Notes: generated by a model not told the origin, from the sequence alone. DNA of 64,000 nucleotides from Coprenecus sp949297365 (GCA_963931055.1 OZ006987.1:1984001-2048000); one strand, 5' to 3'. Positions 50,780 to 58,885 are shown, counted from the stretch's first letter. Numbers and translations: made by a program.

Positions 50780-51754
50780 TTAGAAGAGATAAGAGACAGT
50801 GATGAAGAACGGTTTGTTCAGCTTGACATCGTAGTTGTCTACGATCTTGGTCAGACCCCAGTCCCCGCCGAGCATGAGCTGCAGGCCTTTCCATCTTACG
50901 CCTCCGCCGACACCCCAGAGCATATTAAAGCGTTTGTATGGTTCGATAAACCCATTTTCTTTGTCATACATATTGATCTTCTCAGAATATCCATCAGCCC
51001 CAATGGTCGCGGTATATGCCATTGAGATATCAAAACTGGGACCGGTGTACAGGAAGACGCTCAGATCCTTTATTATCTCGTAGCGGTACTGTATTCTTAA
51101 AGGAATGGACAATGTGTGCTCGGAGCATTTAAGGGAGATGCCATCGCCATACTCGCCATTATCTGTGAATTTGGAACTGGACATCTCGTAGTACAGTCCG
51201 GTCTGTATACCTATTCCGTACTTGAACTCAGGAGCCCAGTACAGACCGACCTTAAGGGCCGGAGAGGATTCTTTTTCCTTGCCAGTCATCATGTATTCAG
51301 CATTTACCCACGGCATTTTCTCAGAGCCTTCTACCATCTGTTTGCTGGTATAACCTATGGATATACCGAATGTGCGTTTCTTTCCCTGAGGCTGCGGGTT
51401 GAACTTGAGGCCTCCGCTTCTTTGTACGCTGTTGTTGACAGCGGCATTGCTGTTCATGTCTGAGTAGGTGCTGTTATATGCAGGTTGCTGCTGAGGTGCC
51501 GGAGCGGGCGCCGGTGTGTCGCTGAATGCCTGAACCTCGCCGTTGGCATAGATGATGGAGGAGACCTCCGCGATGTTCAGCGTAAAGGTGGGACCGTCCA
51601 GATAGGAGGCCTTTTTGTACGAGATTTCCGTAGATGATACGTTTACAATCTTGGCGTCAATCCTTTCGGAGTTCTTTAGGACGATGATGTCCTGTGCGGA
51701 TGCAATCATCAGGGATGCCGTCAGAGCCAGCATCAGTGCTAATAACTTTTTCAT
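50780..51754 (-). CDS. Outer-membrane beta-barrel protein
   Basis: A 324-residue exported protein (signal peptide ending IASAQ). The N-terminal 21-75 region (DIIVLKNSERIDAKIVNVSS, then EISYKKASYLDGP) is a small beta domain frequently joined to Bacteroidota porin-like barrels. A Pro/Gln/Asn linker (about 80-115) precedes an eight- to ten-strand barrel ending in the canonical aromatic terminus FFITVSYLF. No substrate is implied. Its upstream region contains a notable inverted repeat (51770-51876). Confidence 0.8.
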   Translation of the reverse strand: MKKLLALMLALTASLMIASAQDIIVLKNSERIDAKIVNVSSTEISYKKASYLDGPTFTLNIAEVSSIIYANGEVQAFSDTPAPAPAPQQQPAYNSTYSDMNSNAAVNNSVQRSGGLKFNPQPQGKKRTFGISIGYTSKQMVEGSEKMPWVNAEYMMTGKEKESSPALKVGLYWAPEFKYGIGIQTGLYYEMSSSKFTDNGEYGDGISLKCSEHTLSIPLRIQYRYEIIKDLSVFLYTGPSFDISMAYTATIGADGYSEKINMYDKENGFIEPYKRFNMLWGVGGGVRWKGLQLMLGGDWGLTKIVDNYDVKLNKPFFITVSYLF

Positions 51755-51769
51755 TGCTTTTGTTTGTGT

Positions 51770-51876
51770 TAATTAAATGAACGTTTAATTTGGCACAAAG
51801 TTAAAAATTTTAACCATAAATCTGACAATAATTTACAGATTTGTCACATCGTGCTGAAAAAACGTTCGTTTAATTA
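51770..51876. promoter_or_regulatory. Inverted-repeat control region of the outer-membrane protein gene
   Basis: TAATTAAATGAACGTTT at 51770-51786 and its complement at 51860-51876 (one mismatch) enclose a minus-strand -7 box TAACTTTG (51796-51803) and an inner repeat AAATCTG/CAGATTT. A two-site operator or a tiny palindromic insertion are both possible. Confidence 0.5.
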
Positions 51877-51950
51877 GTACTCCAAGCAATCTATATGGGC
51901 GAAAATCAAATGATTATACAATAGGTGCTCCAGGAATTATTCTATCCGGT

Positions 51951-52365
51951 CCTTGATCTTGTATTCGTTGCGGGTGGGTCGGAGCGTAGCGACTGAGTCT
52001 CCCCGTTGGGGAGGTTTGGAGGGGGTGGACATAACAGTGCCGCACGCTGCCGCAGCAAGAGAGGTGCTGCCCTTCTATTTTACTACTTCCTTGATCTTGT
52101 ATTCGTTGCGGGTGGTGTCGGAGCGCCGCGACTAAGCCTCCCCGTTGGGGAGGTTTGGAGGGGGTGGACACAACAGTGCCGGACGCTGCCGCAGCAGAGA
52201 GGTGCTGTCCTTCTATTTTACTACTTCCTTGATCTTGTATTCGTTGCGGGTGGTGTCGGAGCGCCGCGACTAAGCCTCCCCGTTGGGGAGGTTTGGAGGG
52301 GGTGGACACAACAGTGCCGGACGCTGCCGCAGCAAGAGAGGTGCTGTCCTTCTATTTTACTACTT
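51951..52365. repeat. Three tandem 138-139-bp units carrying copies of a glycosyltransferase 3' end
   Basis: Units start at 51951, 52089 and 52227 with CCTTGATCTTGTATTCGTTG; the same sequence at 52366 is inside the glycosyltransferase gene. Each unit holds about 27 bases of gene-end sequence plus about 111 bases with two hairpins, GTCGGAGCGCCGCGAC and CCTCCCC-GTT-GGGGAGG, and a GC-palindrome GCTGCCGCAGC. The leftmost unit differs most. Long frames across the repeats are an artefact of the unit length. The 74 bases between 51877 and 51950 hold nothing I recognise. Confidence 0.85.
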
Positions 52366-53314
52366 CCTTGATCTTGTATTCGTTGCGGGTGGCACTGTTT
52401 CTGGATACCAGCTCGCCGAGGAAGCCGGTGAGGAACATCATCACGCCGACGAGAATGGCGACAAGGGCCAGGTAGAAAAGAGGCTGGTCGGTGACATAGC
52501 GGAACTGCAGGCCGTGTACCTGCGAGACGATCTTGTCGATAATCAGCCAGATGGCTATGATAAAGCCTATCAGGAAGAACACTATGCCCCATACTCCGAA
52601 GATGTGCATGGGCTTCTTGCCGAATCCGGAGAGGAACCAGATAGTCATCAGGTCGAGGAACCCGTTGAAGAAGCGGCTCATGCCGAACTTGCTCTTTCCA
52701 TATTTGCGCTTGCGGTGGACGACGACTTTCTCGCCTATCTTGGTGAAACCGGCGTTCTTGGCTATGTATGGGATGTAGCGGTGCATGTCTCCGTAGACCT
52801 CTATCTCCTTGACTACCTCACCCCGGTAAGCCTTAAGTCCGCAGTTCATGTCGTGCAGCTTGAGGCCGGTCACCTTGCGGGCGGTGAAGTTGTATATCTT
52901 CGATGGTATGTTCTTGGTGAGGGTGTTGTCGTGGCGGACCTTCTTCCATCCGGACACCAGGTCGTAGCCGTCCTCCTTAATCATACGGTAGAGCTCGGGT
53001 ATCTCGTCAGGGCTGTCCTGCAGGTCTGCGTCCATGGTGATGACCACATCTCCGGCGGCCTCGCGGAAGCCTGTCTGGAGGGCTGCCGACTTTCCGTAGT
53101 TGCGGCGGAAGCTGTAGGCGCGGATATGGGGATTGACGGCGGAGAGTTCCTTTATCGTCTCCCAGGAACCGTCGTCGCTGCCGTCGTCTATCATCAGTAT
53201 CTCGTATTCGATGCCGGCTATGGGCGAGCCTGCGATGGCACGGTCTATCCATTCCGTCAGTTCGCGGAGGGACTCGTTCTCGTTGTAGAGGGAAATTACT
53301 ATAGAAAGGTCCAT
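52352..53314 (-). CDS. GT2 family glycosyltransferase, DPM/ArnC-like with two C-terminal helices
   Basis: Transfers a sugar, probably to undecaprenyl phosphate. The 320-residue protein has the GT-A fold with ISLYNENESL, MIDDGSDDGSW, the DxD-type metal site TMDADLQD (Asp95, Asp97) and SGWKKVRHD, plus amphipathic basic segment RKRKYGKSKFGMSRF, then two transmembrane helices (about 235-262 and 280-305). Its last codons (IKEVVK and stop) come from the adjacent tandem repeat; a variant ending (IKDRIE) survives downstream. It starts four bases after the DUF4199 gene, a usual partner in this phylum. Confidence 0.9.
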   Translation of the reverse strand: MDLSIVISLYNENESLRELTEWIDRAIAGSPIAGIEYEILMIDDGSDDGSWETIKELSAVNPHIRAYSFRRNYGKSAALQTGFREAAGDVVITMDADLQDSPDEIPELYRMIKEDGYDLVSGWKKVRHDNTLTKNIPSKIYNFTARKVTGLKLHDMNCGLKAYRGEVVKEIEVYGDMHRYIPYIAKNAGFTKIGEKVVVHRKRKYGKSKFGMSRFFNGFLDLMTIWFLSGFGKKPMHIFGVWGIVFFLIGFIIAIWLIIDKIVSQVHGLQFRYVTDQPLFYLALVAILVGVMMFLTGFLGELVSRNSATRNEYKIKEVVK

Positions 53315-53318
53315 GTGT

Positions 53319-53855
53319 TTATTCTTCGGTGCCGGAATAGCCGGATGTGCTGTTGAACGGGTTGGAGCTGTCCTTTTTGGCGAAAGCGGCCAGGATGGCC
53401 GATACGATCACTCCGCAGATGACGCATCCGATGAACTGGGACAGGGTGATGATGACCGGCATGGAGCGGGCAAGCATGTCGTAGTCCATGGCCTCGGCCA
53501 GACCCATTGACTCGTATGTGGCGAACATCGTGTCCAGCAGGGTGGTCAGGGAGTCGGGAAGGATGACCGTATAGGTGAGCAGTACGAACAGGGTGCAGAC
53601 TATGGCTGAGAAAGTGCATACCGCCATGCCGAAACCGAAAGACTGCCCGTATGTGATGTACTCCCATGAATCGGCGTTGCGTCTCATGGCGTAGTAGACT
53701 ATGTATACGGAACCGCACAGCTTGATGACGCTCAGGAGGACGTTCAGTACTGCCGGCAGCTGGAATATGCTGGTGACTAAATTGATTACTACGGAGACAC
53801 TTGCGAGTATCAGACCGTATTTCGCGGCTTCAGACCAATTAAGTTTGTAGTTCAT
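53319..53855 (-). CDS. DUF4199 membrane protein
   Basis: A 178-residue protein with four transmembrane helices (about 11-30, 35-55, 72-97, 138-160). DUF4199 genes commonly sit beside a GT2 glycosyltransferase in Bacteroidota, suggesting a helper role in membrane sugar-lipid synthesis, but the function is not known. The start MNYKLNWSEAAKYG is preferred to an upstream ATG because it lies just after the likely transcription start. Confidence 0.8.
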   Translation of the reverse strand: MNYKLNWSEAAKYGLILASVSVVINLVTSIFQLPAVLNVLLSVIKLCGSVYIVYYAMRRNADSWEYITYGQSFGFGMAVCTFSAIVCTLFVLLTYTVILPDSLTTLLDTMFATYESMGLAEAMDYDMLARSMPVIITLSQFIGCVICGVIVSAILAAFAKKDSSNPFNSTSGYSGTEE

Positions 53856-53879
53856 CTCGGAATTAGTTGGATTTGACTG

Positions 53880-53911
53880 CAAATTTAGTAATTTTGCAGT
53901 TTGGATTCAAA
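53880..53911. promoter_or_regulatory. Back-to-back promoters of DUF4199/GT2 (-) and thrS (+)
   Basis: Minus strand: TTTG at 53908-53911, 20 bases, TAAATTTG at 53880-53887 (full match). Plus strand: TAATTTTG at 53889-53896, one base away. The opposite -7 boxes abut, so only one polymerase can occupy the site at a time. Confidence 0.65.
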
Positions 53912-53933
53912 TAAGAAAGCAATTTATTCTATT

Positions 53934-55868
53934 ATGATAGATATAACATTTCCTGACGGCAGCGTCAGAAGCTATGAAAAGGGTATCACTCCTTATCAGA
54001 TCGCGGAGCAGATATCTCCGCGTCTCGCAGGCGAGGTGCTTGCGGCATCGTTCAACGGAAAGGTAATAGACCTTGAGCTTCCCCTTAATGAGAGCGGTGA
54101 GCTCAAGCTGCATAAATGGGAGGATCAGGAGGCCAAGTCCACGTTCTGGCACTCTTCGTCCCACCTTATGGCCGAGGCACTGGAACTCCTTTACCCCGGC
54201 ATCAAGTTCGGTATCGGACCTTCGATCGAGAACGGATTCTACTATGACGTGGATCTGGGGGACAGGACCATCACCGACTCGGACCTCAAGAAGATCGAGG
54301 ACAAGATGATAGAGCTGGCCCGCCAGAAACAGCATTTCGTACGCAAGGAAGTATCCAAGGCCGAGGCCATGGACACCTATACTAAGAAAGGCGACGAGTA
54401 CAAGTGCGACCTCATCGGAGGTCTCGAGGACGGTACCATCACCTTCTACACCAACGGCAGCTTCACCGACCTGTGCCGCGGGCCCCATCTGAGGGACACC
54501 TCGGTCATCAAGGCCGTCAAGCTGACCTCCATAGCCGGAGCTTACTGGAGGGGCGACGAGCACAACAAGATGCTCACCCGTATCTACGGTATCACATTCC
54601 CCCAGAAGAAGCTGCTGGACGAGTATGTCGCCCTGATGGAGGAGGCCAAGAAAAGAGATCACCGCAAGATAGGCAAGGAGCTGGAGCTCTTTACGTTCTC
54701 TCCGAGAGTAGGAGCCGGCCTGCCTCTGTGGCTGCCCAAGGGAGCTGCCCTGCGCGAGCGTTTGGAGATGTTCCTGCGCAAGGTGCAGAAGGCCTACGGC
54801 TATCTTCCCGTGATTACCCCGCATATCGGCCAGAAGGAGCTCTATGTGACATCCGGCCACTATGCCAAGTACGGTGCGGACTCATTCCGTCCCATCACCA
54901 CGCCCCAGGAGGGAGAGGAGTTCCTTCTGAAGCCCATGAACTGCCCTCACCACTGCGAGATATACCGCAGCAAGCCCCACTCATACAAGGACCTGCCTAT
55001 CCGCCTGGCCGAGTTCGGCACGGTGTACCGCTATGAGCAGAGCGGTGAACTGCACGGTCTGACCCGTGTGCGCGGCTTCACACAGGACGACGCCCATATA
55101 TACTGCCGTCCCGACCAGCTCAAGGAGGAGTTCTGCAAGGTGATAGACATCGTGCTCTATATCTTTAAGACGCTTGATTTTGACGAGTACATCGCCCAGG
55201 TATCCCTGCGCGACAAGAATGACCGCAGTAAATATATAGGTACGGACGAGAACTGGGAGAAGGCCGAGCAGGCCATCATCGAGGCGGCTCAGGAGAAGGG
55301 TCTGAAGACCATCGTGGAGTACGGCGAGGCCGCTTTCTACGGTCCTAAGCTGGACTTCATGGTCAAGGACGCAATCGGCCGCCGCTGGCAGCTGGGAACC
55401 ATTCAGGTGGATTACAACCTTCCCGAGCGTTTCGAGCTTGAGTACACCGGCGCGGACGACAAGAAGTACCGTCCCGTAATGATTCACCGCGCACCTTTCG
55501 GCTCCATGGAGAGGTTCGTGGCAGTGCTCATCGAGCACACCGGAGGCAAGTTCCCTCTGTGGCTCACACCCGAGCAGGCGGTGGTGCTGCCCATCAGTGA
55601 AAAATATAACGATTACGCAAAAAAAGTTTGCGAATTGCTTAATAATTACGATATTCGCGCCTCAGTTGACGAGCGTAACGAGACTATCGGCAAGAAAATC
55701 AGGGAGAACGAGCTCAAGCGTATCCCCTTCCTGCTGGTAGTAGGCGAGAAAGAGGAGGCAGGTGGAACTGTCTCTGTCCGCCGTCAGGGAGAGGGGGACA
55801 AAGGTTCCATGACCCCTGAGGAATTCGCTGCGAAAGTCAATGAGGAAGTAAAAAACATGATTAACTAA
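53934..55868 (+). CDS. thrS: Threonyl-tRNA synthetase
   Basis: Charges tRNA-Thr. The 644-residue protein has the TGS domain (MIDITFPDGSVRSYEKG), the editing domain (FWHSSSHLMAEAL, YKCDLIGGLEDG), the class II core with zinc site MNCPHHCEIY and motif 2 FGTVYRYEQSGELHGLTRVRGF, and the anticodon-binding domain (VVLPISEKYNDYAKKV). The ATG at 53934 starts the TGS domain exactly; a TTG 33 bases upstream is an unlikely alternative. First gene of thrS-infC-rpmI-rplT-lepB. Confidence 0.97.
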   Translation: MIDITFPDGSVRSYEKGITPYQIAEQISPRLAGEVLAASFNGKVIDLELPLNESGELKLHKWEDQEAKSTFWHSSSHLMAEALELLYPGIKFGIGPSIENGFYYDVDLGDRTITDSDLKKIEDKMIELARQKQHFVRKEVSKAEAMDTYTKKGDEYKCDLIGGLEDGTITFYTNGSFTDLCRGPHLRDTSVIKAVKLTSIAGAYWRGDEHNKMLTRIYGITFPQKKLLDEYVALMEEAKKRDHRKIGKELELFTFSPRVGAGLPLWLPKGAALRERLEMFLRKVQKAYGYLPVITPHIGQKELYVTSGHYAKYGADSFRPITTPQEGEEFLLKPMNCPHHCEIYRSKPHSYKDLPIRLAEFGTVYRYEQSGELHGLTRVRGFTQDDAHIYCRPDQLKEEFCKVIDIVLYIFKTLDFDEYIAQVSLRDKNDRSKYIGTDENWEKAEQAIIEAAQEKGLKTIVEYGEAAFYGPKLDFMVKDAIGRRWQLGTIQVDYNLPERFELEYTGADDKKYRPVMIHRAPFGSMERFVAVLIEHTGGKFPLWLTPEQAVVLPISEKYNDYAKKVCELLNNYDIRASVDERNETIGKKIRENELKRIPFLLVVGEKEEAGGTVSVRRQGEGDKGSMTPEEFAAKVNEEVKNMIN

Positions 55869-55890
55869 AACTTTAAAGGAGGACTACTTT

Positions 55891-56526
55891 ATCGCAACAC
55901 CTGTAAAAAAGCGCCCTTATACGGGTGCTCCCCGGCCCAATATGCCGCAGAACGGAAACAACAGCGCAGAGGGCCGCAACAACAATGGAAACGGCAGCCG
56001 CCAGCCGGCAAAGGATGACGGGCCGAAGGTCAATGACGGGATCACGGCACCTAAGGTAAGGCTTGTGGGAGACAATATCCCTCAGCCGGGTATATATCCA
56101 TTGCGGGAAGCCCTGAGGCTTGCGGAGAGCCTCGAGCTGGATCTGGTGGAGATATCCGCGAAGGTTGATCCCCCTGTCTGCAAGATCATAGACTACCAGA
56201 AGTACGTCTATCAGCAGAAGAAGAAGGCGAAGGAGATGAAATCCAACGCCTCCAAGGTGGTGATAAAGGAGATCCGCTTCGGTCCCAACACCGACGAGCA
56301 CGACTTCCAGTTCAAGCTCAAGCACGCCATAAACTTCCTGCAGGAAGGCTCGAAGGTCAAGGCGTACGTGTTCTTCAGGGGCCGTTCGATACTCTTCTCC
56401 GAGCAGGGTGAGAAGCTGCTGCTGCGCTTCGCCCTGGAACTTGAGGAGTACGGAAAGGCGGAGCAGATGCCGAGACTGGAGGGCAAGAGGATGATAATGA
56501 TGATCGCTCCTGTAAAGAAGAAATAA
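55891..56526 (+). CDS. infC: Translation initiation factor IF-3 with an AUC start codon
   Basis: IF-3 keeps ribosomal subunits apart and proofreads start codons. No ATG fits the start: the frame opens at ATC (55891), preceded eight bases earlier by an AAAGGAGG sequence, and reads ATPVKKRPYTGAPRPN before the first Met at residue 18. A non-canonical start is the conserved basis of infC self-regulation. The 211-residue product has a basic disordered start, the N-domain (GITAPKVRLVGDNIPQPGIYPL, VDPPVCKIIDY) and the C-domain (KEIRFGPNTDEHDFQFKLKHA, FRGRSILFSEQGEKLLLRF). A start at Met18 (55942) is the alternative. Confidence 0.9.
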   Translation: MATPVKKRPYTGAPRPNMPQNGNNSAEGRNNNGNGSRQPAKDDGPKVNDGITAPKVRLVGDNIPQPGIYPLREALRLAESLELDLVEISAKVDPPVCKIIDYQKYVYQQKKKAKEMKSNASKVVIKEIRFGPNTDEHDFQFKLKHAINFLQEGSKVKAYVFFRGRSILFSEQGEKLLLRFALELEEYGKAEQMPRLEGKRMIMMIAPVKKK

Positions 56527-56570
56527 CCGTTTTGTAACGTTTTTATAGTTTAATTAAATTTATTGTAACA

Positions 56571-56765
56571 ATGCCCAAAATGAAGACCAACTCCGGTGCC
56601 AAAAAGCGCTTCGTGCTTACCGGAACTGGAAAAGTGAAGAGAAGACACGCTTACCACAGCCACATTCTCACCAAGAAGACGACAAAGCAGAAAAGGAACC
56701 TCAACAAGGTCGTTGTAGCTGATGCCTGCGACACCAGGAGGATCAAGGAAATGATTGTCGCCTAA
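56571..56765 (+). CDS. rpmI: Ribosomal protein L35
   Basis: A 64-residue basic large-subunit protein starting MPKMKTNSGAKKRFVLTGTGKVKRR, with the KTTKQKRNL segment typical of the family. It sits in the conserved infC-rpmI-rplT order, 44 bases after infC. Confidence 0.97.
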   Translation: MPKMKTNSGAKKRFVLTGTGKVKRRHAYHSHILTKKTTKQKRNLNKVVVADACDTRRIKEMIVA

Positions 56766-56786
56766 GTTTAAAATTATTGTTTAACT

Positions 56787-56835
56787 GAATGCCTCAGCAG
56801 AAAAAGTCTCCCGAAAGGGGGGAGCGCTGACATTC
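56787..56835 (+). ncRNA. Structured leader before rplT (probably the Bacteroidales-1 motif)
   Basis: In the rpmI-rplT gap, GAATG (56787-56791) and TCAGC (56794-56798) pair with GCTGA (56826-56830) and CATTC (56831-56835); a second stem CTCCC-GAAA-GGGAG with a GNRA-like loop caps it, joined by an unpaired A-rich strand. A conserved RNA (Bacteroidales-1) is known upstream of L20 genes in this order, and this fits it in position and form. It likely mimics the L20 binding site in 23S rRNA for feedback control. Confidence 0.65.
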
Positions 56836-56855
56836 TTAAAATCAAAAAGTGTAGT

Positions 56856-57206
56856 ATGCCAAGATCAGTGAATTCGGTGGCCTCAAGAGCACGCCGTAAG
56901 AAAATTCTCAAACAGACCCGCGGTAACTTCCTCGCAAGGAAGAATGTCTGGACTGTAGCCAAGAACACCTACGAGAAAGGTTTGGGCTACGCATACCGCG
57001 ACCGTAAACAAAAGAAACGCAATTTCCGCTCGCTTTGGATTCAGCGTATCAACGCAGCTGCCCGTGAGCACGGTATGAACTACTCTCAGTTCATCGGCGC
57101 TCTCGCAAAGCAGAACGTAGGGCTGAACCGCAAGGTACTGGCAGACCTGGCTCTCAATAATCCCCAGGCATTCGAGGCAGTCATCAACTCTGTAAAGGCT
57201 CAGTAA
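56856..57206 (+). CDS. rplT: Ribosomal protein L20
   Basis: A 116-residue basic protein of the large subunit. It has MPRSVNSVASRARRKKILKQ, GYAYRDRKQKKRNFRSLWIQRINAA and the C-terminal FIGALAKQNVGLNRKVLADLA, the part that binds 23S rRNA and, in other bacteria, its own mRNA. Probably controlled by the leader just upstream. Confidence 0.97.
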   Translation: MPRSVNSVASRARRKKILKQTRGNFLARKNVWTVAKNTYEKGLGYAYRDRKQKKRNFRSLWIQRINAAAREHGMNYSQFIGALAKQNVGLNRKVLADLALNNPQAFEAVINSVKAQ

Positions 57207-57212
57207 CCGTAA

Positions 57213-58550
57213 GTGAGAGAGTTCCTGCAAAATAAGTGGTTCAAATTCGGACTCTGGGGGCTGCTCTATCTCCTCTGGGTGATATGGCTCGGCAATTACT
57301 GGTGGCTTCTGGGCCTCGCAGTGATTTTCGACATATTCATCACCAGGAAGGTAAAGTGGGCATTCTGGAAGAAGAACTACAAGGAGGGGGAGAAGCGCAA
57401 TGTATGGCTGGACTGGCTCGATGCCATCATCTTCGCCGTCATAGTCGTGATACCTCTCAATATCTTCATCCTCCAGGCATTCCGGATTCCGTCCTCGTCT
57501 ATGGAGAGCACTCTGATGACAGGAGACTACTTGTTTGTGGGAAAACTGGCCTACGGACCCAAGCTGCCGGAGAGACCTCTCTCCATACCCTTTGTCCACA
57601 ACACCATCTTCGGTAAGAAGTCCTATTCGGACCTTATCAAGCGCGACTACAGGCGTCTGGCAGGTTTCGGACACGTTGAGCGCGGAGACATAGTCGTCTT
57701 CAATTTTCCTCACGGAGATACGGTTCTCTCCAAGAGATCGGTGGATGACTATTACACCCATGTGCGTTTCAACGGCAGGGAGTACACCGAGAGGATGTAC
57801 GGTCCCCTGATTACCAGGCCGGTGGACAAGGAGGACAACTATGTGAAGAGATGTGTGGCCGTAGCCGGAGACACCCTTGAGGTGCGCGACGGACGGGTAT
57901 TTGTCAACGGTGACTCACTGGATGTATATCCTGGTATCCAGAATTCCTATACGGTGATAACCAACGGCACACCTGTCAATGCCAAGATACTCGAGGATGC
58001 CGGCATTCAGACATCCGGAATATGGTTCGACGCGACCCTGCCCGGATATCCGGCCCTGTCCATGACCGCTGAGGCTGCGGACAAGCTGGCCTCTGTTGCC
58101 AATGTGCAGGAATGCCGCCGCAACGTGGATGTCTATCCTCCCGATTATCCGGATTCGTACCTGATGCTCTTCCCGTTTGCGGAGGATTTCAGGTGGACCA
58201 GGGACAACTACGGTCCCCTGTACATTCCGGCAAAGGGAGACAGCGTGGCCCTGACCCTCGGAAATCTGCCCCTCTACAGCCGTATCATCAGCGTATACGA
58301 GGGACACGATCTTAAGGTACAGGACGGCACTATCCTGATAGACGGAGCTCCGGCGACTCACTACACCTTCGCCATGGACTATTACTTCATGATGGGGGAC
58401 AACAGGCACAACTCTCTCGACTCGCGCTATTGGGGATTCGTTCCCGAGAACCACATCGTGGGAAAGCCCAGGGTGGTATGGTTCTCCAAAGACGTCAATA
58501 AACCTTTCCCTCGGAATATCAGATGGAACCGTTTATTGAAGTTTGTGTAA
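57213..58550 (+). CDS. lepB: Signal peptidase I with a large insertion
   Basis: Cuts signal peptides from exported proteins on the outer face of the inner membrane. It starts at GTG seven bases after rplT. The 445-residue protein has a membrane segment pair (about 12-50), a third helix (about 70-88), catalytic Ser96 in RIPSSSMESTL, catalytic Lys212 in NYVKRCVAVAGD and the late GDNRHNSLDSRYWGFVP box. Between Lys212 and that box lies about 170 residues of insertion, long even for Bacteroidota, probably a periplasmic cap domain. Confidence 0.92.
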   Translation: MREFLQNKWFKFGLWGLLYLLWVIWLGNYWWLLGLAVIFDIFITRKVKWAFWKKNYKEGEKRNVWLDWLDAIIFAVIVVIPLNIFILQAFRIPSSSMESTLMTGDYLFVGKLAYGPKLPERPLSIPFVHNTIFGKKSYSDLIKRDYRRLAGFGHVERGDIVVFNFPHGDTVLSKRSVDDYYTHVRFNGREYTERMYGPLITRPVDKEDNYVKRCVAVAGDTLEVRDGRVFVNGDSLDVYPGIQNSYTVITNGTPVNAKILEDAGIQTSGIWFDATLPGYPALSMTAEAADKLASVANVQECRRNVDVYPPDYPDSYLMLFPFAEDFRWTRDNYGPLYIPAKGDSVALTLGNLPLYSRIISVYEGHDLKVQDGTILIDGAPATHYTFAMDYYFMMGDNRHNSLDSRYWGFVPENHIVGKPRVVWFSKDVNKPFPRNIRWNRLLKFV

Positions 58551-58554
58551 AAAA

Positions 58555-58586
58555 TTTGGAATTTTAAGAAAAAAAGGGGATATTTG
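58555..58586 (+). promoter_or_regulatory. Promoter of rpmB-rpmG-DUF4295
   Basis: TTTG at 58555-58558, 20 bases, GATATTTG at 58579-58586 (one mismatch to TAnnTTTG), 37 bases before rpmB. Confidence 0.6.
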
Positions 58587-58623
58587 CAGCCCTTTAAAAT
58601 TTGAAATAAAATAGGATAAATAT

Positions 58624-58866
58624 ATGGCACGTGTTTGTCAAGTAACTGGAAAGAAGCGGGTGATCGGAAACAATGTTTCCCACTCCAAGCGTCGCACAAA
58701 ACGCGAGTTCGCTCCCAACCTGAAGGTAAAGCGCTTCTGGCTCGAGGAGGAGAACAGGTTCGTCACTCTTAAAGTCTCTGCTGCCGGCATGAGGACTATC
58801 AACAAGAACGGTCTCGCAGCTACTCTGAAGGCCGCTCAGGAAAAAGGTTTAATCGACATTTATTAA
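58624..58866 (+). CDS. rpmB: Ribosomal protein L28
   Basis: An 80-residue protein starting MARVCQVTGKKRVIGNNVSHSKRRTKR with the typical ending LKAAQEKGLIDIY. The single Cys shows it to be the zinc-independent form. First of a three-gene ribosomal unit. Confidence 0.97.
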   Translation: MARVCQVTGKKRVIGNNVSHSKRRTKREFAPNLKVKRFWLEEENRFVTLKVSAAGMRTINKNGLAATLKAAQEKGLIDIY

Positions 58867-58885
58867 TAGACGGAGGGTACTTATC

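Noticed and set aside
51951..52392. Tandem repeats as a CRISPR array
   Set aside because: The units are 138-139 bp and almost identical throughout, with no short repeats and unique spacers, and no cas gene is nearby.
51914..52592. Long open frames on both strands across the tandem repeats
   Set aside because: They arise because the repeat length is a multiple of three; the products are Pro/Arg- or Gly-rich repeats and overlap the glycosyltransferase end.
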